From positions 20,584,001 through 20,648,000 of the forward strand of contig CM034546.1 of assembly GCA_020055645.1 (NCBI GenBank): 64,000 nucleotides of DNA, given 5' to 3'. How positions within the stretch are numbered: the first letter of the stretch is position 1; each line of letters opens with the position of its first letter. The notes under the pieces are model-generated. The model was not told where the DNA came from. It saw nothing but the letters and a program-made list of their open reading frames with translations, and did no database searches. Origin of the DNA: Tomocerus qinae. Taxonomy: Eukaryota; Arthropoda; Collembola; Entomobryomorpha; Tomoceridae. This document shows, piece after piece, positions 47,620 to 58,840 of the stretch. The translations under genes were made by a program, and so were the position numbers.

Positions 47620-47860
47620 CAGAGTTCAACTAGCCGGTGGGTAGTGGCTAGGGGGCAAAAGTGGCTAATGGGCGGGTAAATTGATAGGTGGCTAGTGGGC
47701 AAAAGTCAAAATGGGGCTAATAGATACACTAAATGATGTATAAATTGGCCTAAAATTTTGAATATTGGGTACTTTTACCCCTTTTACCCACTACCCACTT
47801 TGCCCCTTTTACCCGGGTGAGAGGGCAAATGTAGTTTTAGCCGACTAAAACTGAACTCTG
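47620..47860. mobile_element. hAT-like MITE (CAGAGTTCA)
   Basis: 241 bp with ends CAGAGTTCA and TGAACTCTG. Arms carry GGGTAGTGGCTAG / TACCCACTACCC words. Perfect 8-bp duplications TCAATTTG (47612-47619, 47861-47868) split the IR sequence. Confidence 0.9.
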
Positions 47861-47966
47861 TCAATTTGTAAGAATTTTGCAAAGAAAAGTAGAGATTTTG
47901 AACAAATGGAATGAAAAGTTTTGAACAATCTATTAATAATCCACAAAGTGACCATGCTTTCTGAAT

Positions 47967-48710
47967 GTTATGTTATGGCTTTATTGACATATTAATTAAC
48001 TGGTTTACAACAAGTTCTCTTCCATCACTGTCATTCTGCATGCTATTATTATTAGAGAAAAATTTTATAATCTAATTCAATGTCATGCAGAAGAAGATGG
48101 TTTGAGCAAATTACATTTTTAAATACAAATTGTAGCATATACAAATCATATCTTTCACTTGTCATTAGTATATTTAATTCTTCAACACAAGCCCATCTAT
48201 TTTTATTAATAATGGTCTTCCCCTTGCCAGTTATTGTTTTAGCCATTTTGAAAATAACACTGTCAAATTTAGTAATAATAGATTGTGAGATATTTCCCCA
48301 GATTGGGAGGCAGTAATCTAATATACTTAGAACTAGAGAATTTGCAAATATTTTAACCTGGTCTTGGCTAAAAAATCGTTTATATTTAAATACTAACTTA
48401 GTTCTACTTTTAATTTTACATAACACTGTGTCTGCTTGTTTATGCCAATTAAGTTTTTCGTCTAAGTGTACACCAAGATATATAAAAGTTTCCACACGGT
48501 CAATTGGTGAGTCTTGTATGCAAATGTTGATGTCGTGCACTTTCGTCATATAGGGGGTGTGGGACACCATCAGCTTCGTTTTAGTAGCATTAAGCTCCAG
48601 TCCGTTTGATTTGCTCCATGCAATAATGGCATTTAGGTCGATTTGCACAAATGTCTCGGCTTCTTTAATGTTTTTAGAGGAGAAATATAGGGCGACAAAA
48701 TTGTGACGAT
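47967..48710 (-). mobile_element. 5'-truncated non-LTR retrotransposon (RT C-terminal part)
   Basis: A minus-strand frame of about 215 codons reads ALYFSSKN..EAETFVQIDLNAIIAWSKSNGLELN..KTKLMV..., then YLGVHLDEKLNW, LDYCLPIWG and a short tail. This is the thumb and C-terminal part of a LINE reverse transcriptase. The YADD catalytic motif lies upstream and is lost by 5' truncation. It inserted into the IR fragment at 47966. No clear poly(A). Confidence 0.8.
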
Positions 48711-49449
48711 TTGTAAATATAACCTCTGGAATAAGTTCCGATGAATCTTTATTAAATATACTTTATGGGTGATGGATCAGTAATCTTTATCAACCACTTT
48801 TTCAAAAAAAGTTAATGAGGGATATGATAGTCAAGAGATCATTTACGTTTGTATGCACCAGGACTTTAAGCTCCCGGTACCTCAGATTTGGAAATCTCTG
48901 ATGATCATCAAAATACATGTAAAAATTGCTTTACAACTGGAATTATGTTTAAAGTTCTTACTCGATTTTGTTGTGTGGTACATATTTGGAATCCTGAATA
49001 TAATGTCGACCATCACAATGTATAAAATATACACGATATACATTAATGGTATAATAGTATGCTCAATGACGTCAATGAGTTACTCCAACAATCAAAAAAT
49101 ATTCTAAAATTTCATGTTACTACTACCTAGGGTCAATAGGCATCGAAAAATTTTCACACTTTAGGTCCGCCGATTAGTCACGCCCCCGAAGGGAGCGAGA
49201 CATTCTATTGGCTGAGAACATGTAAGCTCCTTCTACTTTGGGGGCGGGGCAAGGGCCGGTTTCCACAGCAACCATGCAGGTTGAAAGAGATTTTCGATAC
49301 CTGAGTCAATATGTTTGTATTAAAATAGCATATTGGCCATCGGTAACATACTCTGGCCACCCACGAGGGTCACAATTTTAACTTGGGGTATAAGGTAACG
49401 TTACTTTGAGAGGGGCGCTGCACCCCCTCCCCCACTGGGGTTCCCGGAC
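48711..49449. other. Intergenic, no gene seen
   Basis: No IR sequence resumes past the retrotransposon, so the receptor's 5' half is gone. Around 49160-49250 GGGGGCGTG and GGGGCGGGG words suggest a transposon fragment. Confidence 0.35.
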
Positions 49450-49454
49450 ATACG

Positions 49455-49550
49455 TGCCAACGGTCAATAGTGCCAAGTGTTTTATGACCCTTTGTGCCAA
49501 GGGTTTTCATAAGTGCCAAAAACATAAGAAGCCAAAACGAATAATGCCAA
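49455..49550. repeat. Array of TGCCAA words
   Basis: Six copies of (A/G)TGCCAA or GCCAA at 13-27-bp intervals. It is the reverse complement of the TTGGCA core at 36187-36312. Confidence 0.45.
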
Positions 49551-49620
49551 TAATATTTTAATTAGTCACGTTTAGTTACATACATTAGTTTGCCTTGTGA
49601 ATATGAAGAGTTATGTCATT

Positions 49621-50093
49621 TTAGGCTTTGGTTTTTTGGTTGTGCCTGCCTACAAAATATGTACAAGCTTTGATATAATCATTGTTTGGTTTTGTAAAGT
49701 ATTGTGCAACTTGGAAAGTAATTTTCGATTCGAGTTCCCGATATTCTTTCTTCTGAGGTGGTACCATTGAACTATTGAAGTAAAGGAGCATAAGTGAACA
49801 GTGGCATTGCTCACTTTGAAGATGAGATAGTAAAATCCAAATTAAAGGATGAGGTTTGTCCACCCGGTAATTGAAGCCACTGTGCCACCCTTCTAAATCA
49901 TTTGTTGTCCGTCTTCTTGTACGCGTTTATAAACTGACCACATTTCAGGAGGAAAGAGAGGTTCTTTGTAGCGCCCGATGTAAGTCTTTTCAAAATATTC
50001 TGCTAAAGGATTGAGTAAAGGATAATATTCTGGAAATTGTCGACGATGATCATCTAATGAAAGCAAAGCATTCTGTGGTGGGACAAAGACCAT
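49621..50093 (-). pseudogene. MULE/FLYWCH-associated transposase C-terminal fragment
   Basis: A first frame (50093-49893) reads YFEKTYIGRYKEPLFPPEMW, then a +1 shift near 49900 leads into TTNDLEGWHSGFNYRVDKPH and on to 49621. The E/FP..MW..... TNN(D)LEGWH arrangement is typical of the C-terminus of MULE-type transposase-like proteins common in arthropod genomes. The upstream catalytic part is not visible. Confidence 0.6.
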
Positions 50094-50189
50094 TGCCTGA
50101 AAATATCTGGCTGCCGAGCAGAATTTTGGATCCGTTGTGTACTTCTGTAGTATTTCCGGAGATTTTTGAATTTGACGAAATTTCCATTA

Positions 50190-50439
50190 CGCAATAGTAT
50201 TTTAATACATTTAAAGGTATTATTACTAAGAATATTTACTAATAATTACTTTCAATAGACTTGATTGCAACCACCAATTACTAACAATAATTAAATATTT
50301 ATTGGAGAAGACCGATGATGCACCTTTCATTCATGACATTCACTGATCAACTGACATTTTTTAAATAACAACTAACAATTTATGACATAATACGACATGA
50401 GTAGATAAACATAATAAAATATAAATACTCTTAGCAACA
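50190..50439 (-). repeat. Probable 3' LTR of the BEL/Pao element
   Basis: On the minus strand a TGTTGCTAAGAG start directly follows a GGAGAA purine stretch and the end of the pol frame. An AATAAA lies within. The far border is a guess, since no second LTR is present. Confidence 0.4.
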
Positions 50440-51900
50440 TTCTCCAGGGCCGTAATGAGACTGGGGCTCATTACAAATCGCTGGCTTGACATCAAGGACG
50501 CAGATCTTTGCGGTGGGTCGACGAAATACTCCAAAGTTAGTTCGAACATCCACTACTCTTCATTGACCATCTGCGTCTGCGTATACTTGCTCAATTAAGC
50601 CTTTTGGCCAGCAGTTTCTTGCCATTGTATCATCTACGACGATAACAATATCCCCGACTTTAATTGGATCTGTTTTGTCATGCCATTTAGGGCGTTTATG
50701 AAGATTGGGGAGATATTCTTTAATCCAGCGTTGCCAAAAATGGTCCGCTAGACGCTGGGCAATTTTCCATTGCTTCCTTAGGCAGAAATCATCATCGGTG
50801 AATTTTCCAGGAATATGATTAGCATTTGAAATTCCAATCAAAAAGTGGTTGGGTGTGAGAGCTTCTTCATCTGTGGCATCCAGAGAGACTTCTGTCAGTG
50901 GACGACTGTTGACTAAATTTTCGGCTTCTGCCAAAACAGTCAACAGAGTTTCTTCCCGGGGTGCTCTTTCTTTAAGTGTAGCTCTCATTGCTACTTTGAC
51001 ACTTCGAATTAATCTTTCGAAAGCGCCGCCCATGTGCGGTGATGCAGGTGGATTGAACTTCCATTCAATTCCTTTAACAGTCAATTCAGCAATAATTTTA
51101 TCTTGATTCAGTTCAAGAATTGATTTTCTGATTTCCTTTTCAGCTACACGAAGATTAGTTCCGTTGTCGGAGATAATTTGTCTCGGAGTTCCTCTTCGAG
51201 ATGTAAATCTTCGTATTGCAGAAATACAAGTCCGTAGAAAAAGATGATTCTAATTCTAAATGAATTGCACGCGTAGTAAAGCACGTAAAGATAACTCCGT
51301 ATCTTTTCTCCCTTCTTCTGCCGACGGTTACTTCAAGTGTTCCAAAGAAGTCCATTCCAGTTTCGGAAAAAGGAAGGACAAAGGCTTGTAATCTTTCTTT
51401 AGGCAGATCAGCCATTATTGGCACTTGAGGAACAGCTTTCATATTTTTACATAATTGACAATTAGAAATGCATTTCTTGATTTCAGCTTTCATTTTCGGA
51501 AAGACATACTTCTGTCGTAGTTCATTTATGACTCTTTCCGTTCCATGGTGGGCGGACAGTCGATGATAAAATTCAATAAGTAGATGAGTAAACTTATGCT
51601 TTTGTGGTAGTATGATTGGATTTTTCATGTCAAAATCTGCATGGAGTGCCTTTTGAATCCTACTTTTCATTCTTAGGATTCCGTTATCATCCACATAAGG
51701 AGAATACTGCCAAATTGCGCTTGATTTGGAAATTTTCACTCCTTTCCTTAATAGATGTATTTCCTGTGGATAACGCTCCATTTGCACACTTCTCCACCAC
51801 ATTTTCTCAGCATTTCGAGTTTCTAGCGGAGAAAGTTCTGTCATTTTCCTTTCATTCTTGTTCTGTAGTTTGCAATTAGTGACAAATCTTAACATCCATG
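50440..51900 (-). mobile_element. BEL/Pao retrotransposon remnant (integrase part of pol)
   Basis: The frame at 51895-51155 carries the H..H..C..C zinc-binding part (FYHRLSAHHGTERV, CISNCQLCKNM) and the first integrase Asp (GMDFFGTLEV). After a one-base shift near 51230-51250 the frame continues with SDNGTN, the GVEW/GGAFERLIRSVK Glu motif and the C-terminal domain (HFWQRWIKEYLP, KVGDIVIV, NCWPKGLI). An in-frame TGA at 50560 precedes a further 40 codons. 5' truncated (no RT or RNase H), so inactive. Confidence 0.88.
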
Positions 51901-52534
51901 TCCTAGCACGTACGTGCTTGGAAATGAGTATGGACTGTTGCCTAAAAGGAGTGGACGCTACTCACGTTCAAATTTTACTCCTTTTTGAGTACAGGAGTGG
52001 AGATCAAAACCTACAGCAAGCCGTAACAGAAGCTCGCCTTCGAGTAAAGGAGACCATGTGCACATTTTTGGTAGAATGATAGTCGAAATAGGTCTATTTT
52101 GATTTGATTACTAAAATCTACAATAATTCAAATTAGATCAATATTCATCATAATTGGCTATCAAAATCGTTTTAAAATAAGTTACATTTCACTATCAAAA
52201 TAAATCTTAAATTTTGTAGGAGCGGAGTGAAATATTTTCCGCAAACAATTTATAGTAACCACAATTGAACTTTTTAATACCCATTTTCTACTTTGATTAT
52301 CAAAATGAAACAAAGTGAGCGCGCGGTATCTCAGCAACCAATAGACCGATTTGTCCCAAAATCAATAGGAATCGTCAGTGCATAGGCATCGTTTTTTGCC
52401 AAGTTTGGTCAATATCCGTCATAGCATTCGAAAGTTATCGTGGGGACAGAAGGACGGACGTACGGACAGACTGTACGGTTCTATAAGCTCGCTTCCTTAG
52501 GCGATGAGCTAGAATTACAATAAAAAACACGCAA
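51901..52534. repeat. Dispersed repeat fragments
   Basis: 52015-52080 matches 31612-31690. 52425-52480 has the CGAAAGTTATCG..GGACGGACG arrangement also seen at 22340-22395. A perfect palindrome CACGTACGTG is at 51907-51916. No gene. Confidence 0.5.
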
Positions 52535-52778
52535 TTTTCTAATTCATCGATTGACAATACATTTCTAATTAAGGCTAACTCGGCCTTAAAATGGTCCATT
52601 GTCCAGTGATGGCAGTATGTATAGTAAAAAATGTGGTGGATAACCGGAGTAATTTGCCACTAGCCAAATTCTCTTTCTGAACAAAAGGTTGACCCTAGGC
52701 CGTAATAAGGCTAAGTTTTGGAATATTTTTTGACTCTATCAATGGAACGTAAAATCTGTACTTCTGGCCCTGGCCCAC

Positions 52779-53470
52779 CAAGGCATGAAAAAGGTTGCCT
52801 TTTTGCTAGCAAAAAGGCAAAAAGCCACCTTTTTGCCTTTTTGCTACCTTTTTGCCTTTTTGTGCTTTTTGCCTTTTTGGAGTAGTCACCGCCACCTGTG
52901 ATACTTCATTAAAGCTAACTTTTATAGACTGTCCCGTCCTACACATTCAAATATTCAGATAAATTACAGATGCTAGTTAGATTTTTTTGATTATTAAACT
53001 ATTTATTATTAATACTATACAATTCAAAATGAACTATAATGTATTTGTGACAAACCATATAATAAAAGATGAGCCAGGTCGAACATCTGCGTATTGTGTA
53101 CAATATTATATGAGATATATCAGCTCAAGCAAAATATCCAGTATTTGACTGTCACTAGTTGGAACAGCTCTTGGTTCTTGTTTTTTTCCTCATGTTTTTT
53201 TAAAATTGCTTACAATATTAGTTTGTTGTTTTCGATTGTTGTATTGTCTAATGAATGACCGAATTATAGAAGATTAAGATAATTAAGAATTGCTGTTTTT
53301 TAAAATCGTATTTCTTGTTCACATCCTTGTTTGTCAACATGCCAATTGCTAATTACCCCATTTTACAGCAAAAAGGCAAAAAGGTAGCTTTTTGCTGATT
53401 TTGCTAGGCAAAAAGGCAAGCAAAAAGGCAAAAAGGCAAAAAGGTAGCTTTTTGCCTTTTTCATGCCCTG
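52779..53470. mobile_element. hAT-like MITE with AAAAAGGC repeat arms (copy 2)
   Basis: 692 bp, closely similar along its length to 7678-8339, with perfect 8-bp duplications TGGCCCAC (52771-52778, 53471-53478). Arms have two more AAAAAGGC words than copy 1. Confidence 0.9.
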
Positions 53471-53579
53471 TGGCCCACCTAATGAGAAAGCATGAAAAGG
53501 TCAATTGGAATTAACATAAAAATCTATGTATCTGAAATGCATTCTACCCATCGTACAATATTGCCACGGAATACAGAAC

Positions 53580-54934
53580 GGTAGATACTAAAGCAATTTA
53601 GCTATCCAAATACCTTACCGAAATAATATATAGGGGACAAACTAAAAACATTTAAGAGTTTATCGTATAGCAAAATTACAGCACTTTCATTTCAGCTCAT
53701 TCATATGAATACAAACGTAAGTTTTAGACTAACAAAATGTTTATTGACAATTAGAGCACATTTCAAGCATAAAAAATACTAGTACAATATACTAAAAATT
53801 ATAGACCTTGGTTTCCATGATCCAATCTGCAATTTCTAGCTAATCCTTATCTGGCATCTCGTTTTTGCATTTTATTCGTCGATTTGAATATGTAAATCAA
53901 TAGAAATCGTGAAACTTGTGATGGAACTTAAACTATAAAAATCAAAAACGTCTACACCATTCTTACTAATTAATATTAGAAAGGCTTGATTGTAACTTAC
54001 CCATTTTTAGAAGAAAGTTATACAAAACTTAATTTCATATATGTTTACTTATATAAAGCAGACAGTTATGCCCAGTCAACTAAACAGTACGCCCAAATAA
54101 TTTAGGTACAGCAATTTCAAAAAATGCCTTAAAATGAAAAACATTGTCCTATAAGCATTACCATTGTCGCAACGCTTGTGGAAGAACCTTTATTTAATAA
54201 ATAAGAAAACAACCACTAATTTTGTTTATTGGAAGAGTTAGGTGTTCATAGTAATATGGTGTAAATATCGCACTAAAATACACAAAAATGTTCAAAAATC
54301 ATCATTTCTGTTTCTGTAAAACAATATGTACACCCTAAAATGTATATTAACTTCCGGGTTTGTACGGCTGGTATAACTCATGCAATTTCTTTAACTTCCA
54401 ACGGGTTATACTAATATTTATTTAGATATACTTTACGATGTTGTACAAATAATATGATAGAATTGAGATTCGACAGCGCATTTCCAAATTAGGAAAGAGA
54501 AGCAGTATCGATTGTGCATTCCAAATAGGCCAATAAAAGACTAATGAAATGATGACATCACACTTAGTAGAAATTAGTCAAATCTGCTCACATAAAACAA
54601 AGTAAATCTAAAAGTAAATCCCTACAATAATTAAGAAGATTTTCATACCAATTGTTATAATAGATCAGTTCGTTATCGAATCTAGTTTTAATCATGATTC
54701 AAACTCTCCATTACATTCTCATGGCAAAAGTAAGAACAGTAACAGTATAGTATACACTCCAATGAAATTAGCATAAAAGACTACTCAAAAATAAATGACG
54801 ACAGGTAAATGACGACTATAGAAAATAGTTTATTATATCCTTCAATATGTACAAGTCATATTGACGCCTCATGCATAAAATATACAACTGCAGAGCACTT
54901 TTGAATATTACTTTGAAAATATCAATCCTGTCTA
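53580..54934. other. Centre of the inverted-repeat unit, no gene seen
   Basis: AT-rich DNA with only short open frames. I find no transposase or other protein. Confidence 0.4.
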
Positions 54935-55512
54935 ATGGTGGGATTGGGAACAAAAGTGGATGTCACTACTATTACTTATTTCACATTTGTAAAATTTGAT
55001 TTGATTTGCCACAAAACAAATGCTACAAAATTGAGTTTCTCCGGCGCCATAAAATATTATTTGATTGAAATAATTTTTGTAAGGAATGCCAATATTTATT
55101 ACTTAAATGTACAAAAGCATGAAATGCATTAACGAAAGAATAATTTCCGCATGTTCTCGATTGTTTTAGCTCTTCTTTTAATTAAATACATAATAATGTT
55201 TTCTATTCGGAATTAAAATGTACTGGTGTTTGTTAAGTTTGATTTGAGTAACTTGTTTTTTCTGATGTTTTTCCCATACATTATGTTTTAACTTAGCTGA
55301 ATAAAAATAATTAACTTTTTAATTAAGTACTATTTGATTTTTAAATTGACATCAAATAATGTGATGAAACAATCCAATATATTGCTCCTCACCTTGACTT
55401 GGGACAAATAATTTAATTGCATGCAATAATTTCTACACTTTATGTGATATTTTATTTGAAATCAAATTATTTGATTTGATCAAATAATTTGGCTTGTTCC
55501 CAACTCTACCAT
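54935..55512. mobile_element. MITE with TTGGGAACAA ends
   Basis: 578 bp between ATGGTGGGATTGGGAACAA and TTGTTCCCAACTCTACCAT. Interior arms are rich in ATTTGATTTGAT-type words. Target duplication not clear. No ORF with a domain. Confidence 0.65.
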
Positions 55513-55604
55513 ACAAAGCAATAGTATTCAAATATGGTAAGCAAACAGCAAACCAGCAAACGTGACCATTTTTGTTACTGTTTTGACTTAGTAGTATTAT
55601 TCTT

Positions 55605-55800
55605 TACTAGGCGGTCACAGGACCCTGGTCCTGTCGTACATGGGGCTAGTACTTCTACAAACAATTTTGTAGGGACTGGTTTGTAGTAGGCCAATTACAC
55701 CAGTATTCAAATGGGTTCAACACTAATATAATGTATAGCCGGTCTCAGGGCCCAGGCCCTGTTATAAATAAAGCTAGTGTTTATCCCGGGGCATAAATTG
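55605..55800. repeat. Diverged direct duplication with GGACCCTGGTCC core
   Basis: GGCGGTCACAGGACCCTGG..GGGGCTAGT (55612-) and GCCGGTCTCAGGGCCCAGG..AAAGCTAGT (55738-) are similar units about 126 bp apart, each with a short central palindrome. Confidence 0.4.
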
Positions 55801-56172
55801 TACGATTATTAGAATGCGTCTAACAGATACACAGATTTTTTATATTAACTCCGATTGATCTTCCCACGGTTTCTCATTTGGTGGGACGGTAGGTAGAGAT
55901 TTTACATTATTAGAGTCAAAAAGTATTGCAAAACTTCGCCTTAGTACGTGACCTAGAGTCAACTTTTTGTTTTGAAATATAATTGTGAGTACTGGCAACT
56001 TACTCCGTTCACCTCACTTATGATCACATGTTTGATTCGTCGAGTTATACGGTACTCAAACCATAACCTTTGTTATATACTGCCACTAATTGATAATGGA
56101 CCATTTTGAGGTCAAGTTAGCCTTAATTGGCAATGTAGTGTCAAGTAGTTAAATAGAAAACTGAATAATTTT

Positions 56173-57204
56173 CATTGATACTTTTTGGTCCCATAAGAGA
56201 GTTTAAACTTTTATATTATAAGACTTTTCGAGCTGATCCCATTATTTTTGAGTTCTATTCCTGTCTCAGTGCTCACTATTTTGGAAATCTGACTTTTTTA
56301 AAGCATTTAAAGTAGAGATATCAAAAACCCAACCACTACATTTTGTTCGTGGATATTCCACGATTCCATAATTGCAAGACCCATAAAAATCAAATGCCTA
56401 TTTTGGGAACAATTAAACCGTATGTAAAGACAAATTTTAAATTCAATGTAGTTCAATGTAGGTTGACACTAAACGTTAATCATGGAATATTCGGGCGCAT
56501 AAGTGAGCACAAGGTAAATTAGAACTATATTTTATTCATTACACTGCAAAATTTCTTCCCATGAGGTTGTGAAATAGCCGGGCAGGTTAACTTTGGGTTT
56601 GGGCAAATGCATGCACTACTTCTGTTATGAAATATTTGAATATTAGAAATAATGTAATATATCAACATTGTTACATTCAACGCGCATGAACCAGTCTACG
56701 TTTATCATATAGAGTGATGTTAGTTGTGTATTGTGTACTGTGTCAGTCAATTCTGGTGGACAAAACAATTGACTCTAACGTGCGCAAAATTTTGTATCTT
56801 TCGAAAGCAAATCAAATTTTGATACCTAAACGTTTCGAAATTATAGTAATGCGGTGTCACGAAAATCTCTTGATACAAACATACAAACCTACACGGGTAC
56901 ACATACGGAATTATCTACGCGCATGTCCCACTTTACTCTTATAAGTAGAGATTCCGCATTTCTTTATTTTATCTATCTTAATGGTATTAAATAAAAGCAT
57001 AATATCATAACAATGCGACAAAAGTTGCTTTTAAGAGTCCAGATTTTTCCGCAGTGCTGATACTTCAAATCATTTATTGATAATCCTCCTCGCAAAGAAG
57101 TCAACTTTAAACTGGGCTAAGCTTTAAAGTATAATGGCCTAGATCAGACATTAAGTTATCATAGTTTATAATTAGAGGACACAATTCATGCATGTACAAT
57201 TGTC
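56173..57204. other. Upstream of the plus-strand GR gene
   Basis: AT-rich. An open frame at 56714-56944 has no domain. No repeat structure seen. It presumably carries the GR promoter. Confidence 0.35.
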
Positions 57205-58840
57205 ATGTTTTCGAAACACTTAAATAGGGCTGCTATATGGTACTGGAAACTATTCGCTGTATTTCGTCTCACGCTTTATACACCAAATATAAAAGCTGGA
57301 ATTGTTACATCCGTGAATTGGAGAGGTAACAAAATCATCATCGCAGGATGGGTGGGCATAATGGCGATCACAAATGTCATTGTTTGTGGTCTGGCTATCA
57401 GATTCGCTCACATTGCTTCGACGTCCACTCTTGGCGATGGATTCAACATAGTTGAGGCCTTGACAAATTGTCTCATGGTCGTGCTGACTTTTGTCATGGA
57501 TACCTTCGTGTTATCTGTTTTCCGGAAACCAAACTTTATGGCTGATGCGTCGCTTAGTGTGATATCGATGGACCGACAATTAAAAGGTAACACCTTACAT
57601 AATCTTAAATGCGGAGTAAATTTTAAGTATATAGTTTACAAGGATAGAATGCTAGCGTTGTATAGATTTGTACAAAATATAACATCATCCATATAAATAT
57701 AGAAAATACAAAATATTATAAGTTTTCATGGAAGCGTAATTATGAAAATTTAAATTGAGCTGGTCAACTGATTTTGATTTTGCTTATTGAAGTCAGTATT
57801 GGAGCCACGTGCGTAATTCTCACCGACTACTCCTGAAATACATTGTTAAGATCAGTACAGTCAGGTGCTTCAGCATCCCCCAAATTTCCCCAAAATCACA
57901 ATAGCTATTGGCAATAGTTATTGTGAAATTTGATTTCTCAGAAGAAGGGAAATGTTTTATTTAAAATTGTGGCTCATTTTAAATTTATAAATTCATTCCA
58001 CTAAAATATTTTTATTTAGACGGATTTGGAGAACTGGAACCTGTGAAAGAACCGAAAGCAAGCATAATTGAGAAGTCATTGTACCTAATAATGCCAGTAT
58101 TGATTTTCGCAGCCGCAATAATTGCAATATTATTGGTCTTTATTCCACTCAGTCCTGCCTACCCAGTAATCAAATACTTTCCCCTGGGAATCAAGCTGAT
58201 TAGCGTTCCGATAATATTCTTTGTTTTCTATCACATCGTCGGTTTGTTTACTTTTCTCATGATGTCTGCATTGATGTACCTGCAGACGTCTAAAGGTTGG
58301 CTGCACTACATCATCATAACAACACCACGAATTCTGAAGGATTTGGAAGTAGAAGTAAAGGATGAAACCCCAGAAAAGAAGCTTGAGCGACAGAAGAAAA
58401 TCCAACATCTTTATCGCTGGATTCGGCAAGCTCAAATGATGCTGAGGATCAATAACCTTCAATTCAACGATTTCACTATCCTGATTGCCCCAACGTTGTA
58501 TGGATGTGGATTCGTCTTAGCTGTGATTGTCAATTATGCCATTGTTACAACTTACGATATCGTTGGTATGCCTGCTTACTTGCTTTGGCCAACTATCCAG
58601 GTTGTTATTCTTATTCTGGCTATCTGTCTGATTCCCCAAGGAGCAGAAATGAATAAAATGTCTTTGGAATTCAATCATGTATGGGAAGAAAACGGAGACA
58701 ATGAAATGAGATGTTTCCTAAAAGGATGCAAGCCAATCAGAATTGATGTTGGTCCTTTTTTCTATCTTAAAAGATCCACCACATTCACATTTCTGGCTCT
58801 AGTCATCGATTACACTGTCGATGCACTTTTGACAAATTAA
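57205..58840 (+). CDS. Gustatory receptor-like 7TM protein (2 exons, 400 aa)
   Basis: Exon 1 is 57205-57586 and exon 2 58020-58840. The donor AAAAG|GTAACA and acceptor TTTATTTAG give a phase-1 join at the position used in the other two GR genes. The product has 400 residues. Hydrophobic segments are at about 40-62 and 80-105 in exon 1. In exon 2 they follow SLYLIMPVLIFAAAIIAILL, IIFFVFYHIVGLFTFLMM, LIAPTLYGCGFVLAVIVNYA, and PAYLLWPTIQVVILILAICL. The C-terminal KGCKPI.....FFYLKRSTTFTFLALVIDYTVDALL aligns with the GR at 5.7 kb. There is a charged loop (VEVKDETPEKKLERQKK) before the fifth segment. No lesion seen. Ligand unknown. Confidence 0.75.

Larger units (their letters stand above)
46752..47966 (-). 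pseudogene. Truncated ionotropic receptor with nested insertions
   Basis: The C-terminal part of an IR closely related to the copy at 61.1-63.6 kb, with the last membrane helix STIFIIAGILCAIFASVF intact near the end. It is broken by a 262-bp insert (47106-47367) and a hAT-like MITE (47620-47860). It is cut off at 47966 by a non-LTR retrotransposon tail. The channel helix, first helix and extracellular region are absent. Confidence 0.85.
52535..56172. mobile_element. 3.6-kb unit with about 400-bp inverted ends
   Basis: Left arm 52535-53575 (minus the nested MITE) and right arm 55770-56172 are diverged inverted copies. Shared words include ATTAAGGCTAACT, AAAATGGTCCATT, TTTTTGACTCTA and CTGTGTATCTG / CTATGTATCTG. 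The middle (53580-55770) has no transposase or other ORF. It could be a large non-autonomous TIR transposon or two inverted copies of one repeat. Confidence 0.55.

Noticed and set aside
49893-50093. Intact transposase gene
   Set aside because: The conserved LEGWH segment is in another frame and the catalytic region is absent, so only a fragment is present.
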